Notes: generated by a model from the letters alone, not told the origin. 64,000 bases of DNA from Bradyrhizobium sp. ORS 375 (GCF_000239775.1 NZ_CAFI01000297.1:19182-83181), one strand, 5' to 3'; positions 33,047 to 42,877 are shown, numbered from the stretch's first letter. Numbers and translations are program-made.

Positions 33047-33486
33047 TGCCGGTCTATCTCGGCCGCGTAACGATCAAGCGTAACGGGCGGTATGTGCCGC
33101 CCGGTACGCCGATCGAACTGACGGCGGACGAAGCGAAAGCCCTCGGGCCTGCTCGCGTCGTTCTCGCGCCGGACCACGTCTCGGCCCCCGTGGTTGCTAC
33201 CGCACTGGCGACTTCCCTCGCCGGTCTCGAATCCGCCGGTGGAGTCCCCGGCGACGCGCCGTCCTCTGCTGAAGCCCCTCCCGACTCTCGGCAGAAGGAC
33301 GGCGCGAGCAATCGCATCGTGGACATCGCATCCGCTATCGACCTGCTCGATGAGAAGCACGACTTCGTCAAGACCGGCAAGCGTGCGGGCAAGCCGAAGC
33401 AGAAGCCGATCGAGGACATCGTTGGCTTCGATGTCACGGACGCCGATATCGACCACGCCTTGGCTCTGCGCGAGTCCGGTGTCTGA
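33046..33486 (+). CDS. Head completion-region protein (possible gpFI equivalent)
   Basis: The 146-residue protein starts right at the capsid stop. N-terminal residues look like a small strand-rich domain (YLGRVTIKRNGRYVPPGTP), followed by a Ser/Ala/Pro linker and a helical C-terminus (IDHALALRESGV). Place and size fit lambda gpFI, which helps DNA packaging, but sequence similarity is not evident. Confidence 0.5.
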   Translation: MPVYLGRVTIKRNGRYVPPGTPIELTADEAKALGPARVVLAPDHVSAPVVATALATSLAGLESAGGVPGDAPSSAEAPPDSRQKDGASNRIVDIASAIDLLDEKHDFVKTGKRAGKPKQKPIEDIVGFDVTDADIDHALALRESGV

Positions 33487-33839
33487 TGTCCGTCGAGTCC
33501 GACGACGACCTGCTGACCTTTCTCAACCCCGACGAGTTCGGGGTTGAGGCCGTTTATGTATCCCGAGACTCGGCCATCGAGCCCAAGCCGGTCGTCGGTA
33601 TCTTCGACGACGAAGGCAGCAACTGGAATCCGAGCCGTTGGAGCGGCACGGAGTATCAGTTGCAGATGGGCGCGAGCGTCACGTCATCCGGCCCGACGTT
33701 TCTCTGCCGCACGTCCGATCTGCTCAAGGGCGGTCGGAAGGGCGAGAAGCTGACCATCAAGGGGCAGGAATATCGGATCGAGGACAAGCGGCCGGACGGC
33801 TCCGGCCTGTCCATGCTCTTGTTGATGGCGAACGACTGA
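33486..33839 (+). CDS. Head-tail connector, gpFII-like
   Basis: This 117-residue strand-rich protein contains KLTIKGQEYRIEDKRPDGSGLSMLLL at its end, similar to the I-x(n)-DGxGLSxLxL ending of lambda gpFII and Gifsy-2-type connectors. It would join the portal complex to the tail. Confidence 0.65.
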   Translation: MSVESDDDLLTFLNPDEFGVEAVYVSRDSAIEPKPVVGIFDDEGSNWNPSRWSGTEYQLQMGASVTSSGPTFLCRTSDLLKGGRKGEKLTIKGQEYRIEDKRPDGSGLSMLLLMAND

Positions 33840-33840
33840 C

Positions 33841-34368
33841 ATGCCCCATCCGCGCAAGCGCATCCGCCAAGCATTCTGCAACCGGCTTGCTGAGCAGGTC
33901 GGCGATAGCTATCGCACGCGAGCGCAGACGCGCGTCTATGGCAGCCGCTTGGCTCCGGTGAGCGAGGAAGAGTTGAAAGAGGATGGCCCTGCCATCCTCG
34001 TCTATGCGCGCATGGAAAAGTACAACGTCGAGAAGAGCTACGGGATCGAAGGCGACGCGACGTACTTGGAACGCGAACTGACCATCGTCACCGAAGCCAT
34101 GCTGCTCGCCGGGACGACCGTCGATGACGCGCTCGACGACATCGCCGAAGAGATGGAAGCGGCCTTCGAGGGGTTCGTGATCCCCGGCTTCGAGTCGGCG
34201 CGCATCCGGCTGACCGAGTCCGACATCGACGTAATCACGGACCAGGTCAAGCGCCCGGTCGGCGCAATCGGCCTCGTTTGGCAGGTCATGTATCGCACCG
34301 AATGGCGCCCGCGAGCGACGGCCGACGACATCGACGCCGACATGGCGGATTTCCTGGCGGGCAAGTAG
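33841..34368 (+). CDS. Tail terminator / tail completion protein
   Basis: The 175-residue protein starts PHPRKRIRQAFCNRLAEQV and contains GPAILVYARMEKYN and LERELTIVTEAMLLAG. The pattern of an N-terminal helix followed by 'PAILVY' and a strand pair matches tail terminator proteins (lambda gpU type). It caps the tail tube. It follows the connector by one nt. Confidence 0.65.
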   Translation: MPHPRKRIRQAFCNRLAEQVGDSYRTRAQTRVYGSRLAPVSEEELKEDGPAILVYARMEKYNVEKSYGIEGDATYLERELTIVTEAMLLAGTTVDDALDDIAEEMEAAFEGFVIPGFESARIRLTESDIDVITDQVKRPVGAIGLVWQVMYRTEWRPRATADDIDADMADFLAGK

Positions 34369-34370
34369 TC

Positions 34371-35174
34371 ATGGTCAAGTTTCTCCGCGACCCCGCGAGC
34401 ACCGGCGGCGTGTCCGATCCGGAAGCGGCCGACATCGATCGGCGCGCGCAGGATGTCGTCAAGTTCGGCAAGATCAAAGAGGTGGACTACAAGCGGAAGC
34501 CCCCGGCGTATCGCGTCCTGATCGGTGACGAGAAGGACGAAGACAACCATATCATCACGGATTGGCTCCCGGCCGGCGGCATGCGCGCGAAGGGCGACCG
34601 CGAGACGCATTTCCTTGAGAATGACGAAAAAGTCGTGCTGCTCGCGGAAGGCGGCGAGCTTGCGACCGCGCAGGTCTATCCGGCGGGAACGTACACGCCC
34701 GACAACGAAGACGAGAAAGAGACGACCGACAAGGCGGGCGTCTGGCGCAAAATCTTCGCGAAGCCGAAGAGCAAGGATGGTCAGGGCGGCGAGGGCGGTC
34801 AAGGCGACGGGGGTGGAGAGGGCGGCCAAGGCGGTCAGCAAGGCGAGGAAGAAATCCTCGGAGAGATCAGCTATGACCGCAACACCGGCGATTGGCTGAT
34901 CAAAGGCATCAAGGATAAGGGCTCGATCACGCTCGAAGGCTCGGGCTGCAAGATCGTCATGAAGGACGGCACGATCACGCTCAAGGCGAAGAACGTCGTC
35001 GTCGAGGCGGACGACAAGTTCGAGTCCAAGACGAAGCAATCTCTGCACACGGCTGACGCATTCAAGACGATCGGCAAGACGTACCTTGGCCTCGAAGACA
35101 AGGGGGACACGCCCCAGGACAAGGTTGTCACCGAAGCCGGACCGGCGAAGCAGACCTTCGCCAAGGTCGGATAA
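34371..35174 (+). CDS. Baseplate assembly protein V (spike)
   Basis: The ATG at 34371 follows the terminator stop by 2 nt. The N-terminal domain (DRRAQDVVKFGKIKEVDYKRKPPAYRV) is the OB-like domain of P2 gpV. A Gly-rich linker at about residues 140-160 is unusual. The C-terminal repeats (GSITLEGSGCKIVMKDGTITLKAK) build the triangular beta-helix spike. It pierces the host envelope at the tail tip. Confidence 0.8.
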   Translation: MVKFLRDPASTGGVSDPEAADIDRRAQDVVKFGKIKEVDYKRKPPAYRVLIGDEKDEDNHIITDWLPAGGMRAKGDRETHFLENDEKVVLLAEGGELATAQVYPAGTYTPDNEDEKETTDKAGVWRKIFAKPKSKDGQGGEGGQGDGGGEGGQGGQQGEEEILGEISYDRNTGDWLIKGIKDKGSITLEGSGCKIVMKDGTITLKAKNVVVEADDKFESKTKQSLHTADAFKTIGKTYLGLEDKGDTPQDKVVTEAGPAKQTFAKVG

Positions 35175-35228
35175 GAGGCGACTGGATCAGGCTGTAAGCG
35201 GCTGTGCCAACGCGGCACGGTGCGCTTT

Positions 35229-35642
35229 ATGGCGACCATCGATCTCACCACCGGCAAGCCGCTCGAAGGCATTGACGATGTCTGGCAGTCGATCGCGACC
35301 ATCCTGAGCACGACTCTCAAGTCGCTCGTGATGGCTCGCGATTTCGGCTCGAAGATGCCGCGCCTCGTTGACCGCGCCGTGTCGCAGGTCACGGTGATCG
35401 AGTTCTACGCGGCCGTGCCGGAAGCGATCAACCGCAAGAATCCCGAGTCCTTGATGGCTGAAGAGCCGCGCTTCCGCATCATCCAAATGGAGCTTGCCGA
35501 CATGACCGATGGAGGCAACGCCGTCTTCGACATCGAGGGCATTTATTACCCCCGTGGTCATCTTGGCGACTTTTCGGAGGCGCGTGACGCGCGCGGTCGA
35601 GTCGTTCTCTCGGACAACATGATCGTTGGGAGCTACGTCTAA
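35229..35642 (+). CDS. Baseplate wedge protein, gpW/gp25 family
   Basis: The ATG at 35229 follows a GTG at 35220 in the same frame. The 137 residues include TTLKSLVMARDFGSKMPRLVDR, which matches the 'TPxGxRxxRPxFG' region of gp25-like lysozyme-fold wedge proteins. It lies between V and J as in P2. Confidence 0.75.
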   Translation: MATIDLTTGKPLEGIDDVWQSIATILSTTLKSLVMARDFGSKMPRLVDRAVSQVTVIEFYAAVPEAINRKNPESLMAEEPRFRIIQMELADMTDGGNAVFDIEGIYYPRGHLGDFSEARDARGRVVLSDNMIVGSYV

Positions 35643-36499
35643 TGGACGCCCCGCTCCCGAACTTCCCGCTGCCCGTTATTGAGCGTGAGCCCGAGTTCAA
35701 GACGCTCTTGGATGCTCGCATTGCGCAGATGCGTGGCCTGCTCCAAACCGCTGGTCTCGATTGGGATACGTGGATGCTGCGGTCGGACCCGATCAACAAC
35801 TTCTGCCGCCATGCCGCCTATGGCGATCTGCTCTACGTCACGTCGCTCAACGACACCTTCCGCGCGACGCTGATCGACTTCGGCCAAGGCGCTGACCTGA
35901 TCGCGCAGGCGAGCGATTGGGAGTTGACGCCCGCCGAAGGCGAGGCGATCGACGATCTTCGCCGGCGGCTCCGTGAGCGCAAGAAGGGGCAGGGCGGGTT
36001 CACCGACAACTGGTACAAGCGCTATGCGTTCGCCGCCGATCCTCTCCGCGTGGCCGACGTTGGCGTGACCGGGGACGCAATGGGCGGCGTCAAGGTCTCG
36101 ATTCTGTCCACGGAAGGTGATGGCGTCGCGAGCCCCGAACTGCTCGATCTCGTCAACGTGGCGCTGAACAAGCCCAACGTGCTCGGAGACAACGACCACG
36201 TCGAGGTTGTCCCCGCCGTGATCCGCGTCGTCAACGTCGAGGCAGACATCTGGCTGTTGCCAGAAGCCCCAAGCGATGAGTTGCAGAAGGCAGAGGATCG
36301 GCTGCGCAGCGAGTTCGCGGCGGCCCGCCGCCTGGGTTGGGACTTCACCGCGGATTTCGTCATCGCAGCGCTGCGCACGACGGGCGTCCGCCGGATCGTG
36401 ATGATCTCGCCGTCCGCCGACGACTATACGCGCGCGGAGCCGAATGAGGCGGTGGCGCTTGGCACGGTCAAGCTCAACTTCAAGGGTCGGGCATACTGA
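35642..36499 (+). CDS. Baseplate assembly protein J
   Basis: The 285-residue protein starts MDAPLPNFPLPVIEREPEF and continues DARIAQMRGLLQTAG, FCRHAAYGDLLYVTSLND and a C-terminal SPSADDYTRAEPNEAVALG. These are the hallmarks of gpJ (Mu gp47/P2 J). Start and stop each overlap the neighbours by one base, so the three wedge genes are coupled. Confidence 0.85.
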   Translation: MDAPLPNFPLPVIEREPEFKTLLDARIAQMRGLLQTAGLDWDTWMLRSDPINNFCRHAAYGDLLYVTSLNDTFRATLIDFGQGADLIAQASDWELTPAEGEAIDDLRRRLRERKKGQGGFTDNWYKRYAFAADPLRVADVGVTGDAMGGVKVSILSTEGDGVASPELLDLVNVALNKPNVLGDNDHVEVVPAVIRVVNVEADIWLLPEAPSDELQKAEDRLRSEFAAARRLGWDFTADFVIAALRTTGVRRIVMISPSADDYTRAEPNEAVALGTVKLNFKGRAY

Positions 36500-37350
36500 T
36501 GACCGACCTGATCGACATCGTACCGCGCAACTCGACCCCGCTTCAGCGGTCCGTCGTCTCGACCATCGACTCTCGCTCGCGCTTCAAGGCGTTGGTGCAG
36601 TCGATCGTTGACGTGCGCTATCTCGATACGATCCCGTCCGACATCCTGCCGTGGCTGTTGCGCCATTGGGGCCTTGAGGACGCCGCTGCGTTCGTTGCAG
36701 ATCATCAGCGGCTCTACAAGGAAGGCAAGCGGTGGCAGACGCTCCGTGGCCGCGTGGAAGCCTATGACGTCGTCTTCGATTGGCTCGGCCTTCAGGGGCT
36801 CTATGAGCGCGGCGACCATAAGGCCGTGTGCTGGGGCTTATTTCAGGTCGGGCTCACGGAGCGGCCTGACCAAGACACGCTAATCAACCTGATCGGGCTG
36901 GCGAACCTCTCCAAGAAGTCGTCGAGCGTCTTGGGGCGCATCTACGGCGGCTATGACATCCGCCCGATGCGTCTCGACATGATGCGCCTCGATGGAGCGC
37001 TGCTCGACGATTGGTCCGGCGTGTATCTGCCCGGCATCAAGCCGAAGCTGTCGTTTGGCGCGCTGCACGGCGAGGCCATCGATTTCCACGTCGAGATGGA
37101 CGGTGGTGTCTTCAACTCCGTCGAGGGCGTCGCCCGCTTCGAGGAAGGCTTCGTGCTCGATCGCTCGACGCTCGATGGCGAGATCGTCGAGCCGTCCGTG
37201 GTCTCGATCCAAGCCTCGCTTTCTGGCGAGCAGATCGACTTCGCGAACGAAGTGATGATGCCTTGGCCGCGCGCTCCGTGGCCGGGCGTCTCCTATTCAA
37301 ACATGGAACAGTTTACGATCTACGGAGGACCCGATGGCACTTCTGGTTAA
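36499..37350 (+). CDS. Tail protein I
   Basis: The protein begins MTDLIDIVPRNSTPLQRSVV, followed by DILPWLLRHWGLEDAAAF and LYKEGKRWQTLRGRVEAYDVVF, which match P2 gpI. It has about 100 more residues than P2 gpI at the C-terminus. It completes the wedge and connects to the fibre genes. It overlaps the next gene by 17 nt. Confidence 0.8.
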   Translation: MTDLIDIVPRNSTPLQRSVVSTIDSRSRFKALVQSIVDVRYLDTIPSDILPWLLRHWGLEDAAAFVADHQRLYKEGKRWQTLRGRVEAYDVVFDWLGLQGLYERGDHKAVCWGLFQVGLTERPDQDTLINLIGLANLSKKSSSVLGRIYGGYDIRPMRLDMMRLDGALLDDWSGVYLPGIKPKLSFGALHGEAIDFHVEMDGGVFNSVEGVARFEEGFVLDRSTLDGEIVEPSVVSIQASLSGEQIDFANEVMMPWPRAPWPGVSYSNMEQFTIYGGPDGTSG

Positions 37351-38032
37351 TAGCGGGCGCGAAGGTCTCGCCGCTGCGCTGAAGTCTCGCACGATGTTTT
37401 TCGCGTGGGGACGCGGCGATTCGTGGTGGGGGAAGACCGACGTGAAGAACGTGACGTTTTCCGGTTCGCCGGAACGCTTCACGCTCGATCACGCGCCGGT
37501 CGCGTCGCTCGCGCTGAAGGACACCGGCAACGCGCTGACCTTCGAGACGCCGCGCGACTTCGCCTTCAATGCCAACACCGGCATCGTGACGCGCGTGAAT
37601 GGCGGGCAGATCGCGCCGGGCGCGACGGTCCAGGCTCAGGTTCAATACGGCACGCCCGCCCTGGGGTCCGGTGAGACGGCTTTGGTCAACGAAGTTGGCC
37701 GTCGCATCGCGGCCTCGGTTGAGTTCGTCGTGCCTGACGACAACGGCAACATCAGCACGCCCGGCGGCGCGCGGTGGACGATCTCGACCGCAGCGACGCG
37801 GTACCTCTATTGCAGCGTGCTCTTCGACTACCTCGAAGCGGCTGACGAGACGATCCGCGAAGTCGGCATCTTCGTCGATGGCGCGCGCAAGCCGGGGGTG
37901 CCTGAAGGGCAACTGTACTTGACTCCCGATCAGGTCGCCGAACCGGGATACTTGCTCTTGCTCGACCGTTTCGCGGGCAAGGTTCGCTCCCCGAGCGAGC
38001 GGCAGGGATTCTCTTACGTTCTGGTGATCTGA
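37334..38032 (+). CDS. Tail fibre-region protein, unknown
   Basis: The 232-residue protein begins MALLVNSGREGLAAALKSR and ends SPSERQGFSYVLVI. It is strand-rich and located between gpI and the long fibre protein. Many myophages carry a protein with this N-terminus as the fibre's baseplate attachment; the family name is not known to me. Confidence 0.65.
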   Translation: MALLVNSGREGLAAALKSRTMFFAWGRGDSWWGKTDVKNVTFSGSPERFTLDHAPVASLALKDTGNALTFETPRDFAFNANTGIVTRVNGGQIAPGATVQAQVQYGTPALGSGETALVNEVGRRIAASVEFVVPDDNGNISTPGGARWTISTAATRYLYCSVLFDYLEAADETIREVGIFVDGARKPGVPEGQLYLTPDQVAEPGYLLLLDRFAGKVRSPSERQGFSYVLVI

Positions 38033-38034
38033 AA

Positions 38035-41000
38035 ATGGCAGACGCTCGCGACCAACTTCCGGCCTACATCAACACCTTCGACAAGACGAAGGGGTATCAG
38101 CGTCTCGCTGCGCACTATGATCGCTTCCTGACCAGCAATGAAATCAACGTCATTCAGGACATCGAGGCGAACCGGCTGAAGGGCGTCGCAGATGCGTTCT
38201 GGCGCGACGGCTCGTTGGTCAGCGGCGGCGCGATCGTGCTCGGGCCGAAGATCAACGGCACCGTCGAGGCTCAATTGGCGGCGGCCAAGGTCTACATTCG
38301 CGGCGCGGTGCATGAGATCGACGCCCGCAACATCGTGATCTCCGCAGTCGGCACGGTGGTCATCGGCATCCGCCTGCGCACCTTCACCGTCACGTATGAG
38401 CAGGACCCGACGCTCAAGGGCCTCGCCCCCGGAACGCGCGCTCAGGGCGAGCCCGGCGCGTCGGCCTTGGCGATGGTCGGCCGCTGGGGCTATGAGGGCG
38501 ACGGCGAGGAAGGCGACTTCTTCCCGATCTATACGATCAAGGACGGCGAGATCGAGACCCCGAACGAGCCGGGGATGGATGACGCCTGGGTGAACCTGCT
38601 CGCGCGCTATGATCGCGAGGCGCATGGCGGCTATGTCGTGGAAGGGTTCGTCGTCAAGGCGCTCGGTCTCGACGAATCGAATAAGCAGGCGTTCTCGATC
38701 TCCGAAGGGACGATCAACGTCTACGGCTACAAGCGCACCCGGCCTGCTTCCGCGCGCCTCCGCATCGCTGAAGAGCCCGAGATCATGCTGCTCGATGACG
38801 AGCCGCACGCCGTCAACTCCGGCACGCAGACGATCAAGGTCCGCTTCGCCCCGATCGCCTCGATCGAGGAAGTCACCATCATCGCTGAGAAGACCGTGAC
38901 CCTCACCCACGGGACCTATACCGGCGTGTCCGACGCGCTGCCCGACCCGACCGTCCTCTCGATCCGTCAGGTGAAGCAGGGCGCGACTGTCTATGCGCCG
39001 ACCGCCGACTACAAGCTGACCGGCGCGGCCGTCGATTGGTCGCCGAGCGGTGCGGAGATCGCGCCCGGCTCGACCTATCAGGTCACGTACCGCTACCTGA
39101 CCAACGCCGTTCCGACGAATATCAAGCGTGATAGCTTCGAAATCACCGGCGCGGCCGACGACACGACCGCCTTCGTCAAATACAAGACGAAGCTGCCGCG
39201 CTATGACGCCATCGTTGTCGATCAGATGGGCGTCATCTCCTATCTGAAGGGCATCAGCTCGCTCTACGCGCCGCAGCCCGCGACGGTCGCGCCGACTCTG
39301 CACAAGCTCGCGGATGTCTACAACAATTGGGGTCTCGTCCCGACCGTGAAGCAGGTCGCGACCATCCGCATGCCTTTCGCCGATCTGCGCAGCCTCGAAA
39401 CGATGGTCAGCGATCTCTACGCGCTGGTTGCCGAAGAGCGGCTTCAACGTGACGTGGATCGCAAGGAAGTGTCCTCCAAGCGCGGCGTCTTCGTTGACCC
39501 GCTGCTCGACGACGACATGCGTGATCAGGGGCTTCCGCAGACCGGCGCGATCTTCGGTGGCCTGCTCTGGCTGCCGATCACCCCGACCGTCTCGATCATG
39601 CCCTTCAACGGCACGTCGCTCGCGTACACGGCCGAGAACGTGTTCGAGCAGCGGCAGATCACGGGCGAGTCCAAAATCAACCCTTACGCGTCGTTCGCTC
39701 CCCCGGCGACCGACGTTGCGCTCAATCCCTCGGTCGATCTTTGGACCGATACGCAGGACGTGTGGACCTCCGTGTTCACGTCGCGCGTGGCGTGGCAGCG
39801 CACCGGCTTCGCCGCTGGCCCGCTGATCGGCACCACGACCGAGACCACGGACCGCATCGTGAACAGCGTCACGCGGGCGGAAGAGACCATCCGGCAGCGC
39901 TCGGTCGGCTTTACGATCCATAAGTGGGGCTACAATGAAGTCCTGAAGAAGGTGACGTTCGATGACATCGACGTGACCCCGGCGGGCACCGTCCGCGCGG
40001 ACGATCAGGGCACGCTCACGTCGGCCTTCCAAATCCCGGCAAACGTGCCGGTGGGTGTGAAGCACGTCGCGTTCGAGGGGATCGGCGGCTCGACGGCGAA
40101 CGCGCTCTATACGGCTTATGGGTGGCTCACCACGGTCAATCATGAGCGCAACGTCATCACGACGTTCTGGTATAGTGCTGACCCGCTCGCGCAGACCTTC
40201 CGTCTCAGCGAGCCCCGGCAGGCGCTCGGAGTGGACGTGAAGTTCACGAAGGTCGGCGACAAGAGCAAGCCCGTTCGGCTTCAGATTCGCGAAGTCGAGC
40301 TTGGCATCCCGACCGAGCGCGTCGTTGCCGAGTCGATTATCGACATGAACACGGTGAAGGTCATCGATCCGCTGTCGGTGCAGCCGCGCGTCGAGAGCGA
40401 TTGGACGTTCGCCGCGTTTGAGCGGCCGGTGACGCTGCGTGAAGATCGCAGCTACGCGATCACGCTGCTCACTGAGGACGCGACGCACTCGGTCGCTATC
40501 GCGGACCTGGGCGGGTTCGATCAGATCAACGGGTGGGTGACGAGCAACGCCTTCCCGCTCGGCACCTTCCTCGACGGCTCGGACTCGCGCACTTGGCTGC
40601 CCAAGCCGGGTCGGTCGCTGGGCTTCCGCCTGCGTTGCGCCAAGTTCGCCCCGACCTCGCGCACGATGGAGATCGGCGATCTGGCCGTCGCGAACTGCTC
40701 GGACCTGATGCCGCTGCTCGCGGCTGAGCGGCCGGAAGGCACCGCGATCGAGGTTGAGTTCGAGGCCCCGAACGGCACCAAGTACGTCACGTCCCCGGCG
40801 GTGAACATCTCGCTCCCGGCGGCGATCACCGGCACGCTGAAGGTGCGTCTCCGCGTCACCGGCACGGCCAATCTGTCGCCGCTCATGCTGCCCTTCTTGC
40901 AGGTCGTTGCGGGCGCGATCCAGGCAACCGGGACCTATGTCTCGCGCGCCTTCGAGGCGGGTGCGGACTCGAAGGTTCGGTTGATCCTCGACGTGTACCT

Positions 41001-41256
41001 GCCCTCGACCGCTTCTATGGCGGCCAACATTCAGACCGGCGAGAACGCGGGCCTCCCCGTTTGGTCGGCTTCGAATGCGCTGACTTTGGAGAAGGCGACC
41101 CCGCTGGGCGATGGATGGGAAGAGCGCCAGTACATGCTCGACCACGTCAACAGCGCAATCTCGCGGGTTCGGGTCGTGATCACTGGCGGTCCCGGCGCTC
41201 GGTCCAACGTTCGCAACATCCGCGCAGTCGCAGTCAAGTCCACCACGGGGGCGTAA
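38035..41256 (+). CDS. Long tail fibre protein, DUF4815 type
   Basis: The 1073-residue protein starts MADARDQLPAYINTFDKTK and continues YQRLAAHYDRFLTSNEINVIQ, the start typical of DUF4815 tail fibre proteins. A strand-rich body of 900 residues follows, including VAWQRTGFAAGPLIG and AQTFRLSEPRQALGVDVKF. It is the largest gene in the window and the likely shaft for the adhesins that follow. Confidence 0.75.
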   Translation: MADARDQLPAYINTFDKTKGYQRLAAHYDRFLTSNEINVIQDIEANRLKGVADAFWRDGSLVSGGAIVLGPKINGTVEAQLAAAKVYIRGAVHEIDARNIVISAVGTVVIGIRLRTFTVTYEQDPTLKGLAPGTRAQGEPGASALAMVGRWGYEGDGEEGDFFPIYTIKDGEIETPNEPGMDDAWVNLLARYDREAHGGYVVEGFVVKALGLDESNKQAFSISEGTINVYGYKRTRPASARLRIAEEPEIMLLDDEPHAVNSGTQTIKVRFAPIASIEEVTIIAEKTVTLTHGTYTGVSDALPDPTVLSIRQVKQGATVYAPTADYKLTGAAVDWSPSGAEIAPGSTYQVTYRYLTNAVPTNIKRDSFEITGAADDTTAFVKYKTKLPRYDAIVVDQMGVISYLKGISSLYAPQPATVAPTLHKLADVYNNWGLVPTVKQVATIRMPFADLRSLETMVSDLYALVAEERLQRDVDRKEVSSKRGVFVDPLLDDDMRDQGLPQTGAIFGGLLWLPITPTVSIMPFNGTSLAYTAENVFEQRQITGESKINPYASFAPPATDVALNPSVDLWTDTQDVWTSVFTSRVAWQRTGFAAGPLIGTTTETTDRIVNSVTRAEETIRQRSVGFTIHKWGYNEVLKKVTFDDIDVTPAGTVRADDQGTLTSAFQIPANVPVGVKHVAFEGIGGSTANALYTAYGWLTTVNHERNVITTFWYSADPLAQTFRLSEPRQALGVDVKFTKVGDKSKPVRLQIREVELGIPTERVVAESIIDMNTVKVIDPLSVQPRVESDWTFAAFERPVTLREDRSYAITLLTEDATHSVAIADLGGFDQINGWVTSNAFPLGTFLDGSDSRTWLPKPGRSLGFRLRCAKFAPTSRTMEIGDLAVANCSDLMPLLAAERPEGTAIEVEFEAPNGTKYVTSPAVNISLPAAITGTLKVRLRVTGTANLSPLMLPFLQVVAGAIQATGTYVSRAFEAGADSKVRLILDVYLPSTASMAANIQTGENAGLPVWSASNALTLEKATPLGDGWEERQYMLDHVNSAISRVRVVITGGPGARSNVRNIRAVAVKSTTGA

Positions 41257-41259
41257 CAC

Positions 41260-41943
41260 ATGGCCGAAGAGTTGACGCAGCGGGGATACCCGCTGCCGCA
41301 TCCCGACAACATCGCGCGCGAGGATGCCGCCCGCATCCGCCAAGCGATCGAGATGATCAACGACGACATGGACGGCACGGCTGTCCCGGCGACGGAGACG
41401 CACGCAGGCCAGGTCCGGCTTGCCACGCAGGACGAAGCCGCTCAGGGCAGCGCAGCCAATGCAGTTCTCACGGTGAAGCGCACGAAGGACATGATCCTCG
41501 CGCTTCTCGCCGTGCTCGAAGGGACGGTGAACGATCTTGCAGGCACGACTTCAGGGCGTGACACTGCGTTGCAGACCTCGATTGACGGGCTGTTGACGAA
41601 GGTCAATGCGCGCGTGTTGCTGGCGGGCGGGCAGACGCTCAGCGGCGGCTTCGACACGACCGGCAAAGAGACGGTCATGAGCGCTGGCACGTTCACGCCC
41701 GACCCGAAGCTCAGCGCGATCCAGAATGTCGTCAACAACGGCGCGCATTCGATTGCGCCTCCCGCGAGCCTTTGCACGGTGGTCGTCCAGTACTCGAACG
41801 GCGCAACGGCGGGCGCGCTCACCGTGTCAGGGTTCACCAAGGTCACGGGCGCGACGTTCTCGGCAGCGCAGGGGGCGGGCCATATCCTGTTCGTCACCAA
41901 GACGAAGGACTACTCGCACCTTCATATCGTGGCGATGCAATGA
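41260..41943 (+). CDS. Tail fibre protein, distal part
   Basis: The 227-residue protein has an N-terminal helix region (DNIAREDAARIRQAIEMINDD) and then GQVRLATQDEAAQGSAANAV, the motif typical of P2-like fibre ends. It is followed directly by the Gly-rich adhesin with ATGA overlap. Confidence 0.65.
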   Translation: MAEELTQRGYPLPHPDNIAREDAARIRQAIEMINDDMDGTAVPATETHAGQVRLATQDEAAQGSAANAVLTVKRTKDMILALLAVLEGTVNDLAGTTSGRDTALQTSIDGLLTKVNARVLLAGGQTLSGGFDTTGKETVMSAGTFTPDPKLSAIQNVVNNGAHSIAPPASLCTVVVQYSNGATAGALTVSGFTKVTGATFSAAQGAGHILFVTKTKDYSHLHIVAMQ

Positions 41944-42875
41944 CCTTTCCGTTCGCGAGCATCTGCCCCGGCAACTCGAAGCCCGCACCGTTTGCTTTCG
42001 CAAACGTTGCGAACGCGATCAAAGGGCAACTGTACGCCAGCAACACCATCACGCCCACGGGCTATGACAGCCCCGCGTTGGTGTCGGCGAGTGGTTGCGA
42101 GTACAGCATCAATGGCGGCGCGTGGACGACGCTCTCGACCTTCATCTATCCCGGTCAGAACATCGCGATCCGCGCCTACGCATCGTCGTCTTGGCAGACC
42201 TCGGTCACGGCCGGGCTCTCGATCGACACGACGGCAACTACTTGGACTATCACCACGGCCGCCGTGACGGCGGGCGCATGGGACTCGGGTTGGACGACGG
42301 GTAGTTGGAATGTCTCGACGCCGTCGGTTTTCAATTGGTTCCGCGTTCAGATGTGGGCTCCCGGTGGAGGCGGCGGCGGTGGCGGCGGCGGCGCTTATGG
42401 CACGCTCGGTTCTCCGGGCGGATCGGGCGGCTCGGGCGGCGTCGCGCAATTCGCCGGTGGTCCCTACGCGGCGGGAGGCGGGGGCGGTGGAGGCGGCGGC
42501 GGTGCGAGCGGTTCGTTCGCCTACGGCTCGGTTTATGATGGGAGCCCCGGCGCGGCAGGCGGGCACGGCAACGGCTACGGTGGCGACACCAACACGTTTG
42601 CGGGCGGCGCTGGCGGCGGTGCTGGCGGTGGGGGCGGCTCAGGGACCGCGATGGGCGGGGGCGGCGGTCCCGGCTCGGCACCCAGGAACGGAGGCGCTGG
42701 CGGCACTGGCGGCACCGGCGGCTACATTCTGAAGACCTATGCTTGGGGTCAGATCGCGGCTGCTACCGCTTACTCGGTGGTCATTCAAGGTCCCGGCGGC
42801 GGTGGTGCGCCGGGCGGCAATGGTGGATGGGGTAACGTCGGCGCATACGGCCGCTGCTACATTGATTGGGGTTAG
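41940..42875 (+). CDS. Polyglycine-rich adhesin (receptor-binding tail tip)
   Basis: The start at 41940 overlaps the previous stop as ATGA. Residues 1-138 form an ordered N-terminal domain (GQNIAIRAYASSSWQTSV). Residues about 139-260 are dominated by Gly runs with Ala, Ser and short loops, such as PGGGGGGGGGGAYGTLG. Glycine-rich blocks of this kind build polyglycine-II sandwiches in phage S16 gp38 adhesins, where the loops choose the receptor. The protein ends with a short conserved AYGRCYIDWG. Receptor binding is inferred from analogy. Confidence 0.7.
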   Translation: MTFPFASICPGNSKPAPFAFANVANAIKGQLYASNTITPTGYDSPALVSASGCEYSINGGAWTTLSTFIYPGQNIAIRAYASSSWQTSVTAGLSIDTTATTWTITTAAVTAGAWDSGWTTGSWNVSTPSVFNWFRVQMWAPGGGGGGGGGGAYGTLGSPGGSGGSGGVAQFAGGPYAAGGGGGGGGGGASGSFAYGSVYDGSPGAAGGHGNGYGGDTNTFAGGAGGGAGGGGGSGTAMGGGGGPGSAPRNGGAGGTGGTGGYILKTYAWGQIAAATAYSVVIQGPGGGGAPGGNGGWGNVGAYGRCYIDWG

Positions 42876-42877
42876 CG

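Noticed and set aside
38014-41403. Open frame of over 1100 codons on the minus strand opposite the tail fibre gene
   Set aside because: Its length comes from the high GC and third-position bias of the fibre gene. It has Arg/Asp/Leu-rich low-complexity sequence and no start signal.
42300-42740. Arg- and Ala-rich frames across the glycine-rich adhesin
   Set aside because: These arise from GGC/GGT repeats read in the wrong frame or strand.
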